61,945 nucleotides of DNA. Source: an uncultured Lachnospira sp. (lineage in GTDB: Bacteria; Bacillota; Clostridia; Lachnospirales; Lachnospiraceae). The notes below the pieces were generated by a model. The model saw nothing but the letters and a program-made list of their open reading frames with translations. It was not told where the DNA came from and did no database searches. A program made the translations under genes and the position numbers. The stretch covers positions 1 through 61,945 of the forward strand of contig CALWKC010000014.1 of the NCBI GenBank assembly GCA_944381165.1, written 5' to 3'. Shown here in pieces: positions 1-7,754 of the stretch. Position 1 is the first letter of the stretch. The number at the start of each line of letters is the position of its first letter.

Positions 1-24
1 GAGCACGTCCGTATAATCCCCCAT
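1..24 (-). CDS. Possible 5' end of a divergent gene (partial)
   Basis: Reading leftwards from base 24, an ATG opens a frame that runs off the window edge after eight codons (MGDYTDVL). A GGGGGA stretch lies about eight bases upstream on the same strand and could serve as ribosome site. A TATAAT hexamer on the minus strand at 68-73 could be its -10 box. Only eight codons are visible, so no function can be assigned and the call may be chance. Confidence 0.2.
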
Positions 25-270
25 GTAAATCATCCCCCATAATGTTTTATAAGAATGATATTAAGGGATTATAGCCGGGTTTGAACATCTTTTTATCAAG
101 GGACAAAAATGTTATTGACTTTCGTTTTTGCCGTTATATTGTTTTGCAAAACGTGCCTGTTTGTTGTATTTAGACATGTATCGCTGTTTAAAGATATGTT
201 TGTCATCACCGGTATTTTAAATTTGAGGTCCCTCAGTATATTTGCAGGTCCCTTATTTTTTTGCATAAAT

Positions 271-313
271 TTGATTGAAAATGATTGACTTTGATTGAAA
301 ATGATGCTATTTT
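271..313 (+). promoter_or_regulatory. Promoter and candidate operator of the fructose operon
   Basis: A TTGACT -35 box (285-290), a 17-base spacer and a TATTTT -10 box (308-313) precede fruR. The 15-mer TTGATTGAAAATGAT occurs twice, at 271-285 and 291-305, as direct repeats with a 20-bp period; the second fills the spacer. DeoR-family repressors often bind direct repeats, so these are good candidates for autoregulation by FruR with fructose-1-phosphate as inducer. The operator role is inferred. I see no other gene between 25 and 352. Confidence 0.6.
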
Positions 314-352
314 ATCGTTAGAGATACAAGAAGCAAGGAGATGAAGTGAGAT

Positions 353-1108
353 ATGCTTACGCAGGAGCGGTATCGTTTGATTACTGAATTAGTGGAGAAT
401 AATATCACTGTAACGGTTGCTCAGCTTGTCAAGGAACTTGGCGTGTCTGAGGCGACAATCAGACGCGACCTGAGCGCGTTGGATGAGCTCGGAAAAATTA
501 AGCGTGTTCACGGAGGCGCTACAATAGTTGAGGAAGAATTTTTGACACATGAGGATGATGTCTTTACAAAACATACTAAATGTGTCGAGCAGAAAAAAGC
601 TATTGCAAGATATGCGGCTTCAACTATTCAGGATAAGGATTTTGTGTATATAGATGCCGGAACTACTACAGAATATTTAGTTGACAGCATCAGTAAAGAT
701 GTTGCGGCTGTCTATGTCACAAACGGTATCGTGCATGCAAAGAAGCTTATCTCAAAGGGACTTAAAACCTACATGGTAGGAGGGCTTGTAAAGCCTCTCA
801 CTGAGGCGGTTGTCGGCTCTGATGCGGCGCTTTTTATCAGAAAATTTAATTTTACGAAGGCTTTTATCGGAACTAATGGTATTCATACGGAATACGGATA
901 TACAACTGTTGACGCCGAGGAGGCTCTGATAAAAAGCGAGGCGATGAAGCACAGCTATATGAGTTTTGTTCTTGCGGATTATACGAAGTTCGGCAAAGTT
1001 AATGCTGTTACATTCGCGCCTATTGAAAAAGCATGTATTGTTACGGACAGCCGTGTCAAGGATAAGTATAGGGAGGCTACATTAATAAAGGAGGTGTTGC
1101 AGAAATGA
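353..1108 (+). CDS. fruR: DeoR-family transcriptional regulator of the fructose operon
   Basis: A 251-residue DeoR-type repressor. The N-terminal winged helix-turn-helix (residues about 5-57) carries the hallmark ELGVSEATIRRDLSALDELG and the VHGGA turn that ends this domain. The C-terminal sugar-phosphate sensor domain has the DAGTTTEYLV and GSDAALFIRKF segments typical of the family. It overlaps fruK by four bases (ATGA), so the two are translationally coupled. The neighbours indicate that it represses the fru genes and responds to fructose-1-phosphate; the effector is inferred from family and context. Confidence 0.9.
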   Translation: MLTQERYRLITELVENNITVTVAQLVKELGVSEATIRRDLSALDELGKIKRVHGGATIVEEEFLTHEDDVFTKHTKCVEQKKAIARYAASTIQDKDFVYIDAGTTTEYLVDSISKDVAAVYVTNGIVHAKKLISKGLKTYMVGGLVKPLTEAVVGSDAALFIRKFNFTKAFIGTNGIHTEYGYTTVDAEEALIKSEAMKHSYMSFVLADYTKFGKVNAVTFAPIEKACIVTDSRVKDKYREATLIKEVLQK

Positions 1109-2007
1109 TTTATACGGTCACGTTAAATCCGGCTCTGGATTATGTGATGAATCTGGATGAAATGCAGCCGGGGCAGGTAAATCGCAGTACAGGCGAGTAT
1201 ATGCTTTATGGAGGCAAGGGAATTAATGTATCGACAGTGCTTCACAATCTTGGGGTAGAGAATGTCGCGTTGGGATTTATTGCCGGATTTACAGGCGAGG
1301 AAATTGAGAAGGGCGTAAATTCACTTGGCGTAGCAACTGATTTTGTTCGTCTGGAAAGCGGAATGAGCCGAATAAATGTCAAAATAAAAGCTTCGCAGGA
1401 GACAGATATTAACGCCAAGGGACCCGATATTCCAAAAGCTGCAATGGATGAATTTTACAGGAAGCTGGACTCAATATCCGACGGAGATATGCTGATTTTG
1501 GCAGGAGCCATACCGGGAAGTCTTCCTTCAAATGTATATGAGAAGTTTATTGAGCGGATTTGTGGCAAGAATGTAAATGTTGTCGTGGATGCTACGAAGG
1601 AACTTCTTCTTAATGTCCTGAAATATCATCCGTTTTTGGTAAAGCCGAACAACCATGAGCTGGGAGAAATGTTTAATACGGAGTGCAACACGCAGGAGGA
1701 AATTACATTTTATGCCCGAAAGCTTCAGGATATGGGGGCAAGAAATGTGCTGGTTTCTCTTGCTGGAGAAGGAGCTCTGCTTTTATCGGAGACAAAGCAG
1801 GTATATAGAATAGGCGTTCCAAAGGGAAAGGTGGTCAACTCAGTTGGAGCTGGTGATTCCATGGTTGCGGGATTTGTCGCAAGCTATATAAAGGATATGG
1901 ATTACGAAAAGGCGTTAAAGTACGGTACAGCAGCCGGAAGCGCGACGGCATTTTCAGAGGGACTTGCCGGCAAAGAGCTGGTTGAGAAATTATTAAGACA
2001 GCTATAA
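1105..2007 (+). CDS. fruK: 1-phosphofructokinase
   Basis: A 300-residue PfkB-family sugar kinase that phosphorylates fructose-1-phosphate to fructose-1,6-bisphosphate with ATP. Visible landmarks are the substrate-binding GGKGINVS near residue 37 and the C-terminal VNSVGAGDSMVAGF signature, whose aspartate (about residue 251) is the catalytic base. Length is normal. Its start overlaps the fruR stop and fruA follows, the classic fruRKA order that separates it from tagatose-6-phosphate kinases of the same family. Confidence 0.92.
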   Translation: MIYTVTLNPALDYVMNLDEMQPGQVNRSTGEYMLYGGKGINVSTVLHNLGVENVALGFIAGFTGEEIEKGVNSLGVATDFVRLESGMSRINVKIKASQETDINAKGPDIPKAAMDEFYRKLDSISDGDMLILAGAIPGSLPSNVYEKFIERICGKNVNVVVDATKELLLNVLKYHPFLVKPNNHELGEMFNTECNTQEEITFYARKLQDMGARNVLVSLAGEGALLLSETKQVYRIGVPKGKVVNSVGAGDSMVAGFVASYIKDMDYEKALKYGTAAGSATAFSEGLAGKELVEKLLRQL

Positions 2008-2121
2008 TCAAAAATTTATACAGCCTGATAATAATTTATGAGACATGTAATTATATTTTGACGCAGGATACGTTATTTTGAGATATTTTGTATATTATAC
2101 GAAGAAAGGACGTGGGCAAAT

Positions 2122-4125
2122 ATGAAAATAACGGAATTATTAAACGAAAAGGGAATTGAGCTTGGAGTGTCTGTTCCGGATAAGGAGGCAGCGATTGATT
2201 TTCTTGTAGAGCTTCAGGACAGAGCGGGAAATCTTAAAGATAAGGCGGAGTACAAGAAAGGAATTGAGGCAAGAGAGGCGCAGGGCTCAACGGCGATAGG
2301 CGATGGAATTGCTATACCGCATGCCAAGAGCGCGGCTGTGAGAAGACCGGGACTTGCGGCTATGACTGTTCCGGCAGGTGTTGATTATGAGGCTCTCGAT
2401 GAGCAGCCGTCAAATGTGTTTTTTATGATTGCGGCGCCTGAGGGCGGCTCTGACGTTCATCTTGAGGTATTGTCCAGACTTATGGTGCTTCTCATGGATG
2501 AGGAATTTAAAAATAAGCTGCTGGAAGCTAAGAATAAATCCGAATTTCTGGCTGTTGTAGACGCAAAGGAGGAAGAGAAGTTCGGCGCGCAGGAGAGCGG
2601 CAGCGAGCAGGAGAATTCAGGAGCTGAAGCGGCGTCAGGCGGCAGAAATTCAGACGCAGAGAGTGACGGCAGCGGATTAAAAACGGAAAACAAAGGCTAT
2701 AAGATTTTGGCAGTAACAGCTTGTCCTACAGGTATCGCCCATACATACATGGCGGCGGAAGCACTGGAACAGGCTGGACAGAAGATGGGGTATGCGCTCA
2801 AGGCTGAAACTAACGGCTCAGGAGGCGTTAAGAACAGACTGACAGATGAGGAAATAAAGGCATGTGACGGTATAATTATAGCTGCGGACAAAAATGTTGA
2901 AACGGCAAGGTTTGACGGAAAACCTGTTCTTTTTGCAAAGGTTTCTGATGGAATTCACAAGCCTGAAGAGCTGATTTCAAAGATAGTAAATAAAGAAGTT
3001 CCCGTGTATCACGATGAGCGTGGAATAGATGAGGCACACACGCGAAAGGAAGGAAAAGAGGGCTTTGGACATGTGATATACAAGCATTTGATGAACGGTG
3101 TATCTCATATGCTTCCGTTTGTAATAGGCGGAGGAATTATGATTGCCCTTGCATTCCTTTTGGATGACTATGCTGTAAATCCGGAAAATTTCGGTATGAA
3201 CACTCCGGTTGCGGCATTTTTTAAGACTGTCGGAAATGCTGCTTTTGGGTTTATGCTTCCTATTCTTGCGGCGTTTATAGCGTCATCCATAGCGGACCGT
3301 CCTGGTCTTGCCGTTGGTTTTGCAGGCGGTGTTCTTGCGATGAACGGAACTAATTTTGTGGAACTGGCGCAGGGAAAGACAGACGGAATATCGGGAGGCT
3401 TTTTAGCTGCGCTGCTTGCGGGCTTTGTTGCCGGATATGTTGTTCTTCTGCTTGAAAAGCTTACTGAAAAGCTTCCGAAGAGTATGGACGGAATAAGACC
3501 TATGCTTATTTATCCTCTCGGAGGAATTATCATTATCGGTTTGGTTATGTGCGCTGTAAATCCTGTAATGGGCTGGATTAATACAGGAATAACAAACTGG
3601 CTTAACAGCATGGGTAATACTTCAAAGGTTCTTCTTGGAATTATAGTTGCAGGAATGATGAGCGTCGATATGGGCGGTCCTGTAAATAAGGCTGCTTATG
3701 TGTTCGGAACTGCATCGCTTGCGACAGGGAATTTTGATGTTATGGCAGCGGTAATGATAGGAGGAATGGTACCGCCTATAGCGATAGCTCTCTCTACGAC
3801 TATATTTAAGAATAAATGGTCGGCAGAGGACAGAAGAAACGGTGTTGTAAATTATATTATGGGCTTGTGCTTTATCTCAGAGGGGGCAATCCCTTATGCG
3901 GCAAAGGACCCTCTTCGCGTGATACCGAGCTGCGTAATAGGCTCGGCGGTATCAGGAGGTCTCTCTATGTTATTCGGCTGTACGCTGAGAGCTCCTCACG
4001 GAGGAATATTCGTATTTCCGGTAGTAGGAAACTGGCCTCTGTATTTGCTTGCGCTGGCTGTGGGAAGTGTAGTGGGAGCCGTTGTACTTTCTCTTTTAAA
4101 GAATCCTGTAAGAGCTAATGGCTAA
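2122..4125 (+). CDS. fruA: PTS fructose transporter, EIIABC
   Basis: A 667-residue fusion of all three fructose-specific PTS domains. IIA (about 1-150) has its phosphorylatable histidine in GIAIPHAKS (His67). A Ser/Glu/Gly-rich linker (about 151-193) leads to IIB (about 194-290), whose active cysteine lies in TACPTGIAHTYMAAEA (Cys201). The IIC membrane domain (about 310-660) is strongly hydrophobic. It imports fructose as fructose-1-phosphate for FruK, using phosphate from HPr encoded just downstream. The 114-bp gap from fruK could hold a secondary promoter, but I see no clear one. A good Shine-Dalgarno (GAAAGGA) precedes the ATG. Confidence 0.95.
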   Translation: MKITELLNEKGIELGVSVPDKEAAIDFLVELQDRAGNLKDKAEYKKGIEAREAQGSTAIGDGIAIPHAKSAAVRRPGLAAMTVPAGVDYEALDEQPSNVFFMIAAPEGGSDVHLEVLSRLMVLLMDEEFKNKLLEAKNKSEFLAVVDAKEEEKFGAQESGSEQENSGAEAASGGRNSDAESDGSGLKTENKGYKILAVTACPTGIAHTYMAAEALEQAGQKMGYALKAETNGSGGVKNRLTDEEIKACDGIIIAADKNVETARFDGKPVLFAKVSDGIHKPEELISKIVNKEVPVYHDERGIDEAHTRKEGKEGFGHVIYKHLMNGVSHMLPFVIGGGIMIALAFLLDDYAVNPENFGMNTPVAAFFKTVGNAAFGFMLPILAAFIASSIADRPGLAVGFAGGVLAMNGTNFVELAQGKTDGISGGFLAALLAGFVAGYVVLLLEKLTEKLPKSMDGIRPMLIYPLGGIIIIGLVMCAVNPVMGWINTGITNWLNSMGNTSKVLLGIIVAGMMSVDMGGPVNKAAYVFGTASLATGNFDVMAAVMIGGMVPPIAIALSTTIFKNKWSAEDRRNGVVNYIMGLCFISEGAIPYAAKDPLRVIPSCVIGSAVSGGLSMLFGCTLRAPHGGIFVFPVVGNWPLYLLALAVGSVVGAVVLSLLKNPVRANG

Positions 4126-4184
4126 AAAATAACAGTTATCTGTAATATAAATTTTTGTTTGGATTAGAATGGAGGATAAAATAT

Positions 4185-4448
4185 ATGGTTTCAAAGTCGG
4201 TTGTAATTAAAAATGAGCAGGGGCTTCACATGCGTCCTGCAGGCTTGCTCGCAAAGGAGCTGAAGTCTTTTGACAGTGATATTAATCTTATATTTAACGG
4301 AAAGAAAATAAACGCAAAAAGTGTCATGAATATTATTGCGGGGTGTATGAAATGCGGCTCGGAAATTGTGATTGAATGTGAGGGCGACGATGAACAGGCT
4401 GCGCTCGATAAGGCAGTAGAGCTTATCGAATCAGGACTTGGTGAATGA
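4185..4448 (+). CDS. ptsH: Phosphocarrier protein HPr
   Basis: An 87-residue HPr. His15 in GLHMRPAG accepts phosphate from enzyme I, and Ser46 in NAKSVMN is the HPr kinase site used in Gram-positive catabolite repression. The start at 4185 is chosen because GGAGG lies eight bases upstream and it places His and Ser at exactly 15 and 46; an upstream in-frame ATG at 4155 lacks a ribosome site. It lies between fruA and ptsI, so the general PTS proteins appear coupled to the fructose operon. A second HPr-like gene in the window (35395) lacks the histidine. Confidence 0.95.
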   Translation: MVSKSVVIKNEQGLHMRPAGLLAKELKSFDSDINLIFNGKKINAKSVMNIIAGCMKCGSEIVIECEGDDEQAALDKAVELIESGLGE

Positions 4449-4461
4449 AAGGAATGGTAAT

Positions 4462-6165
4462 ATGTATTATGGAATAGGGGGCTCTGCAGGGTACGGTGTG
4501 GGCAGAGCTGTTGTAATCAGTGATGAGCTTCCTGTTTATGAAAAGATAAAACCTTCGGACGCTGCTGCCGAGGCGGAACGATTTCAGTCTGCGGTGGATG
4601 TGTTTACGGAAAAGACAATGCAGATGGCAGACAGTATGCGCTTGTCGGCAGGACAGAAAAATGCTGAAATACTCGAGGGGCATGTTGTGATGATATCCGA
4701 CCCGTTTATACAGGACGAGATAAAGGAAAAGATCATGCAGGGAATGTGTGCTGAGCAGGCTGTTGACGAGGTGTGCGCTCAGTTTATCGAGATGTTTAAT
4801 ATGACGGAAGATGAGCTTACAATGCAGCGTGCTACAGATATTCGCGATATACGCACACGTCTTTTGAGAATTCTTACAGGGACACAGGAAAAAGATATAA
4901 GAGAAGTTCCCGCTGGAACGGTTATTGTGGCTAAAGACCTCACTCCGTCTATGACGGCCGGGATTGTAAAGGAAAATGTTGCTGGAATTATAACCGAGAC
5001 AGGAGGAGTTACCTCACATTCTGCTATTCTTGCCAGGGCGCTTGAGATTCCGGGCGTGTTCAGCGTTGAAGGTATTATATCAAAAGTTAAGGACGGCATG
5101 GAGATCGCTCTTGACGGAAGCGAGGGAACTGTCATTCTTGAGCCTGACGAAGCACAGGCTCAAGAATACCGCAAAAAAAGAGATGAGTTTCTTGAGGCGA
5201 GAGCCGGACTGGAAAAATACCGCGGAAAAGAGACGAGGACGGCTGACGGAATTTCAAAAGTTCTGTACGGCAACATAGGAAAGCCTGATGACGCTGCAAA
5301 GGTAATTGAAAATGACGGGGAGGGCATAGGCTTGTTCAGAACAGAATTTTTGTTTATGAACAGCAAAGAGCTCCCGACAGAAGAGGAGCAGTTTGAGGCT
5401 TACAAAAAGACTGCTGAGCTTATGAAGGACAGGGAGGTTATTATAAGAACTCTTGATATAGGAGGAGACAAGGACATTCCATATCTGGGACTTGAGAAAG
5501 AAGACAATCCTTTTCTTGGCTACCGCGCCATAAGATTTTGCCTTAACAGGGAAGACATATATAAAACGCAGCTTCGGGCAATTCTTCGCGCAAGCGCTTT
5601 CGGAAAAGTCAGTATTATGGTACCGCTTGTCACATGTGTGAAAGAGGTGAGAGACGTCAAGGCTCTGGTTGAAAAAATAAAGGCAGAGCTCGACATAGAG
5701 GGTGTTTCTTACGACAAAAATATAAAGGTCGGAATAATGGTTGAGACTCCGGCTGCCAGTGAGATAGCAGATTTGCTTGCAAAAGAGGCGGATTTCTTCA
5801 GCATAGGCACAAATGACTTAACTCAGTATACAATGGCTGTTGACCGCGGAAATTCAAAAGTTGCATATCTGTATTCTGTATTTAATCCGGCAGTTTTGCG
5901 CTCGCTGAAAAGAATTATAGGAGCCGCAAAACAGGAAAACATAATGGTTGGAATGTGCGGAGAGGCTGCGGCAGACCAGCTTCTAACACCGGTGCTTATC
6001 TCCTTTGGGCTTGAGGAGTTCAGCGTCAGCGCAGGCTCGGTTCTGGCGACGAGAGCGGCAATTTGTAAGTGGAGCAAGGCTGATGCCGACGCCGTTACGC
6101 AGAAGGTAATGGAGTGTGCGACTCAGGAGGAAGTCATAGAAATTTTGAAGGCAAATAAAAGGTAA
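4462..6165 (+). CDS. ptsI: PTS enzyme I (phosphoenolpyruvate-protein phosphotransferase)
   Basis: A 567-residue enzyme I that moves phosphate from PEP to HPr. The active histidine lies in GGVTSHSAILAR (His186 from this start), and the C-terminal PEP-binding barrel shows GIGLFRTEFLF, TLDIGGDKD and GMCGEAA. The ATG at 4462 follows AAAGGAA at good spacing and begins with the usual enzyme I opening (MYYGIGGSAGYGVG); an in-frame ATG at 4438 lies inside ptsH and has no ribosome site. It is the last gene of the fru-pts cluster and is followed by a strong terminator. Confidence 0.95.
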   Translation: MYYGIGGSAGYGVGRAVVISDELPVYEKIKPSDAAAEAERFQSAVDVFTEKTMQMADSMRLSAGQKNAEILEGHVVMISDPFIQDEIKEKIMQGMCAEQAVDEVCAQFIEMFNMTEDELTMQRATDIRDIRTRLLRILTGTQEKDIREVPAGTVIVAKDLTPSMTAGIVKENVAGIITETGGVTSHSAILARALEIPGVFSVEGIISKVKDGMEIALDGSEGTVILEPDEAQAQEYRKKRDEFLEARAGLEKYRGKETRTADGISKVLYGNIGKPDDAAKVIENDGEGIGLFRTEFLFMNSKELPTEEEQFEAYKKTAELMKDREVIIRTLDIGGDKDIPYLGLEKEDNPFLGYRAIRFCLNREDIYKTQLRAILRASAFGKVSIMVPLVTCVKEVRDVKALVEKIKAELDIEGVSYDKNIKVGIMVETPAASEIADLLAKEADFFSIGTNDLTQYTMAVDRGNSKVAYLYSVFNPAVLRSLKRIIGAAKQENIMVGMCGEAAADQLLTPVLISFGLEEFSVSAGSVLATRAAICKWSKADADAVTQKVMECATQEEVIEILKANKR

Positions 6166-6183
6166 ATAGGACGAATTTATGTT

Positions 6184-6225
6184 AAAAACGGGAGGACAAT
6201 TTAAAATCATGGTCCTCCCGTTTTT
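6184..6225. terminator. Bidirectional intrinsic terminator
   Basis: Arms AAAACGGGAGGAC and GTCCTCCCGTTTTT enclose a short loop, with A and T tracts on both sides. It ends the fru-pts operon and can also end the convergent DUF1540 gene. Confidence 0.85.
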
Positions 6226-6277
6226 ATGAATTTTTAATTTTTTTTTTAGTACTGAAATGAAGCTTTAAGTCTTATGC

Positions 6278-6592
6278 TTATTTGCACTTAAATGTAGCAC
6301 AGACTGTCTCGCAGGCTTCTGATGCACAGATACCGGAAATGTCAATATGGTCGGCATTACATTTCTGGTTATCGTTATAGACGCAGTTTGATGCGTCACA
6401 TGCGATGTTTAATGTTATTTTTGGAGATTCAGAAGCATTTTTTGCAGTCTCGCTGTCAGCCTCATAGAAACTGCCGCAGCAGGTTTCATCACATTTACAT
6501 GCCGAGGACCCCTCAACCTTAATTGACGAAAGACAGCAGCAGTTATCCTTGTTGTGTGTACAAGAGTTTACGTTACATCCCAATGCAGTCAT
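6278..6592 (-). CDS. DUF1540 domain protein, two cysteine-rich repeats
   Basis: A 104-residue protein with about 18 cysteines in two DUF1540-like units. The first (residues about 5-40) reads CNVNSCTHNKDNCC and the second (about 63-102) reads CDASNCVYNDNQKCNADHI, with a cysteine-rich tail to each. The spacing suggests metal binding, but no function is established for this family. No signal peptide is visible, so it should be cytoplasmic. It is convergent with ptsI and probably monocistronic. Confidence 0.8.
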   Translation of the reverse strand: MTALGCNVNSCTHNKDNCCCLSSIKVEGSSACKCDETCCGSFYEADSETAKNASESPKITLNIACDASNCVYNDNQKCNADHIDISGICASEACETVCATFKCK

Positions 6593-6671
6593 AGTTTCCT
6601 CCGTTCCGGTACGTTTAAAAGTACCATTAACATAGATTTAGTTTTTTATAGGAAACGCAGTTTTCTGGAAC

Positions 6672-6802
6672 AAAGAGTTCGCAAGCGAACTCTTTCGCGA
6701 GGCGCGGATTCGTAAGAATAATTACCTTTCCGCGCCTCTGCGATACTGCGAAGCATTTTTATTCTATAGGAAAGTTCAAAGAACTTTCCTATAGAATAAA
6801 AA
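6672..6802 (-). repeat. Three-hairpin palindromic element, copy A
   Basis: Minus-strand copy of the dispersed element also found near 29175, 38997 and 45433. Read on the minus strand it has hairpin 1 (TTCTATAGGAAAGTTC and its complement, perfect in this copy), hairpin 2 (GAGGCGCGG and CCGCGCCTC arms) and hairpin 3 (AAAGAGTTCGC and GCGAACTCTTT arms). It starts directly after the T-tract of the lepB terminator, in the direction of lepB transcription. Boundaries are those of the shared core; the outer end towards 6640 is less certain. Confidence 0.85.
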
Positions 6803-6808
6803 ATAAAA

Positions 6809-6832
6809 ACATGCCCGGCAATCCGGACATGT
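6809..6832 (-). terminator. Intrinsic terminator of lepB
   Basis: On the minus strand, ACATGTCCGG pairs with CCGGGCATGT, followed by a T-rich tract that merges into repeat copy A. It lies about 30 bases after the lepB stop codon. Confidence 0.8.
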
Positions 6833-6864
6833 TTATTATCTGCATCTTATCTGTTTATTATTCA

Positions 6865-7647
6865 TCAGAACAATTTAAAATCAATTTTATGTGCTGTCTC
6901 GTTGTAATATCGGAAAATAACCTTTGCCAAAATTTTCTTTTCAGAAACATAGGTGCTCGTTTTCCAATATCTGGAATCAAGCGAATCGTTTCTGTTGTCG
7001 CCCATTACGAAATAATGACCCTCGGGAACGACATACGTTTCTTCTGTTTCGTTATCGTCCATAGGCTCTTTTAAATATGGCTCATCAAGCTCCTCGCCGT
7101 TTACGTAAACCGTACCGTGTATAATCTGCACTACGTCACCGGGAACACCGATTACTCTTTTTACAAAGTTTTGTGTCTCGTCATCGGGATATTTAAAAAT
7201 TATAATATCTCCGCGTTCCGGTTTGCTGAAAATGTATGAGAGCCGAAAACCGATAAGCCTGTCGCCCTCCATGATTGTATTTTTCATTGAGCCGGTAGGG
7301 ACCTGAGCGTTGACAATAATATACTGCGTAAAAATAAAGGCAATGATAAAAGCAGCTATAATTATTTTCACATAGCTTAAAATCTCTGACAGAAAAGGAT
7401 TTTTGGAAGCTTTCTTTCTTGATTGTTTTTTGCCTGTCGAATAGTATGTATCGTTTTGTATTCCTAAATTATTGAAACTGTCGAGGTCTTCGTCAAGAAG
7501 ATAATCGTCAATGTAGTCGTCAATATCATCGTCGTCGGCATCTTCATAGATGATATAGTCATCATCAAATTCTCCGCTAAGCTTGTCATTGGTATCTTCG
7601 TCATCTGAAAGTCTGTATCTGCTGTATTTATCGTTGTAATTTGACAT
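6865..7647 (-). CDS. lepB: Signal peptidase I with an acidic N-terminal extension
   Basis: A 260-residue type I signal peptidase that cleaves Sec/Tat signal peptides on the outer membrane face. The catalytic serine is in PTGSMKNT (Ser120) and the lysine base in FVKRVIGVPGD (Lys163); box E is GDNRNDSLDSR. One membrane span lies at about 93-113. Unlike the common Gram-positive form (about 180 residues), it has an extra cytoplasmic head of about 85 residues, with a run of Asp/Glu/Tyr (residues 15-57) followed by a lysine/arginine patch (73-82). The head's role is unknown. Monocistronic, with its own terminator. Confidence 0.92.
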   Translation of the reverse strand: MSNYNDKYSRYRLSDDEDTNDKLSGEFDDDYIIYEDADDDDIDDYIDDYLLDEDLDSFNNLGIQNDTYYSTGKKQSRKKASKNPFLSEILSYVKIIIAAFIIAFIFTQYIIVNAQVPTGSMKNTIMEGDRLIGFRLSYIFSKPERGDIIIFKYPDDETQNFVKRVIGVPGDVVQIIHGTVYVNGEELDEPYLKEPMDDNETEETYVVPEGHYFVMGDNRNDSLDSRYWKTSTYVSEKKILAKVIFRYYNETAHKIDFKLF

Positions 7648-7697
7648 AATAACCTCTAATCTGAATCATTTCATGAAATAAAATCATTTAAAAAGAA

Positions 7698-7723
7698 GCA
7701 CTGAGGCAATAATGTCTCAGTGC
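7698..7723 (-). terminator. Intrinsic terminator of htpG
   Basis: The minus-strand hairpin GCACTGAG/CTCAGTGC is followed by TTCTTTTT. It is positioned just after the htpG stop. Confidence 0.75.
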
Positions 7724-7754
7724 CATTCCCCTTAATATAATACGTTAAAATGAC

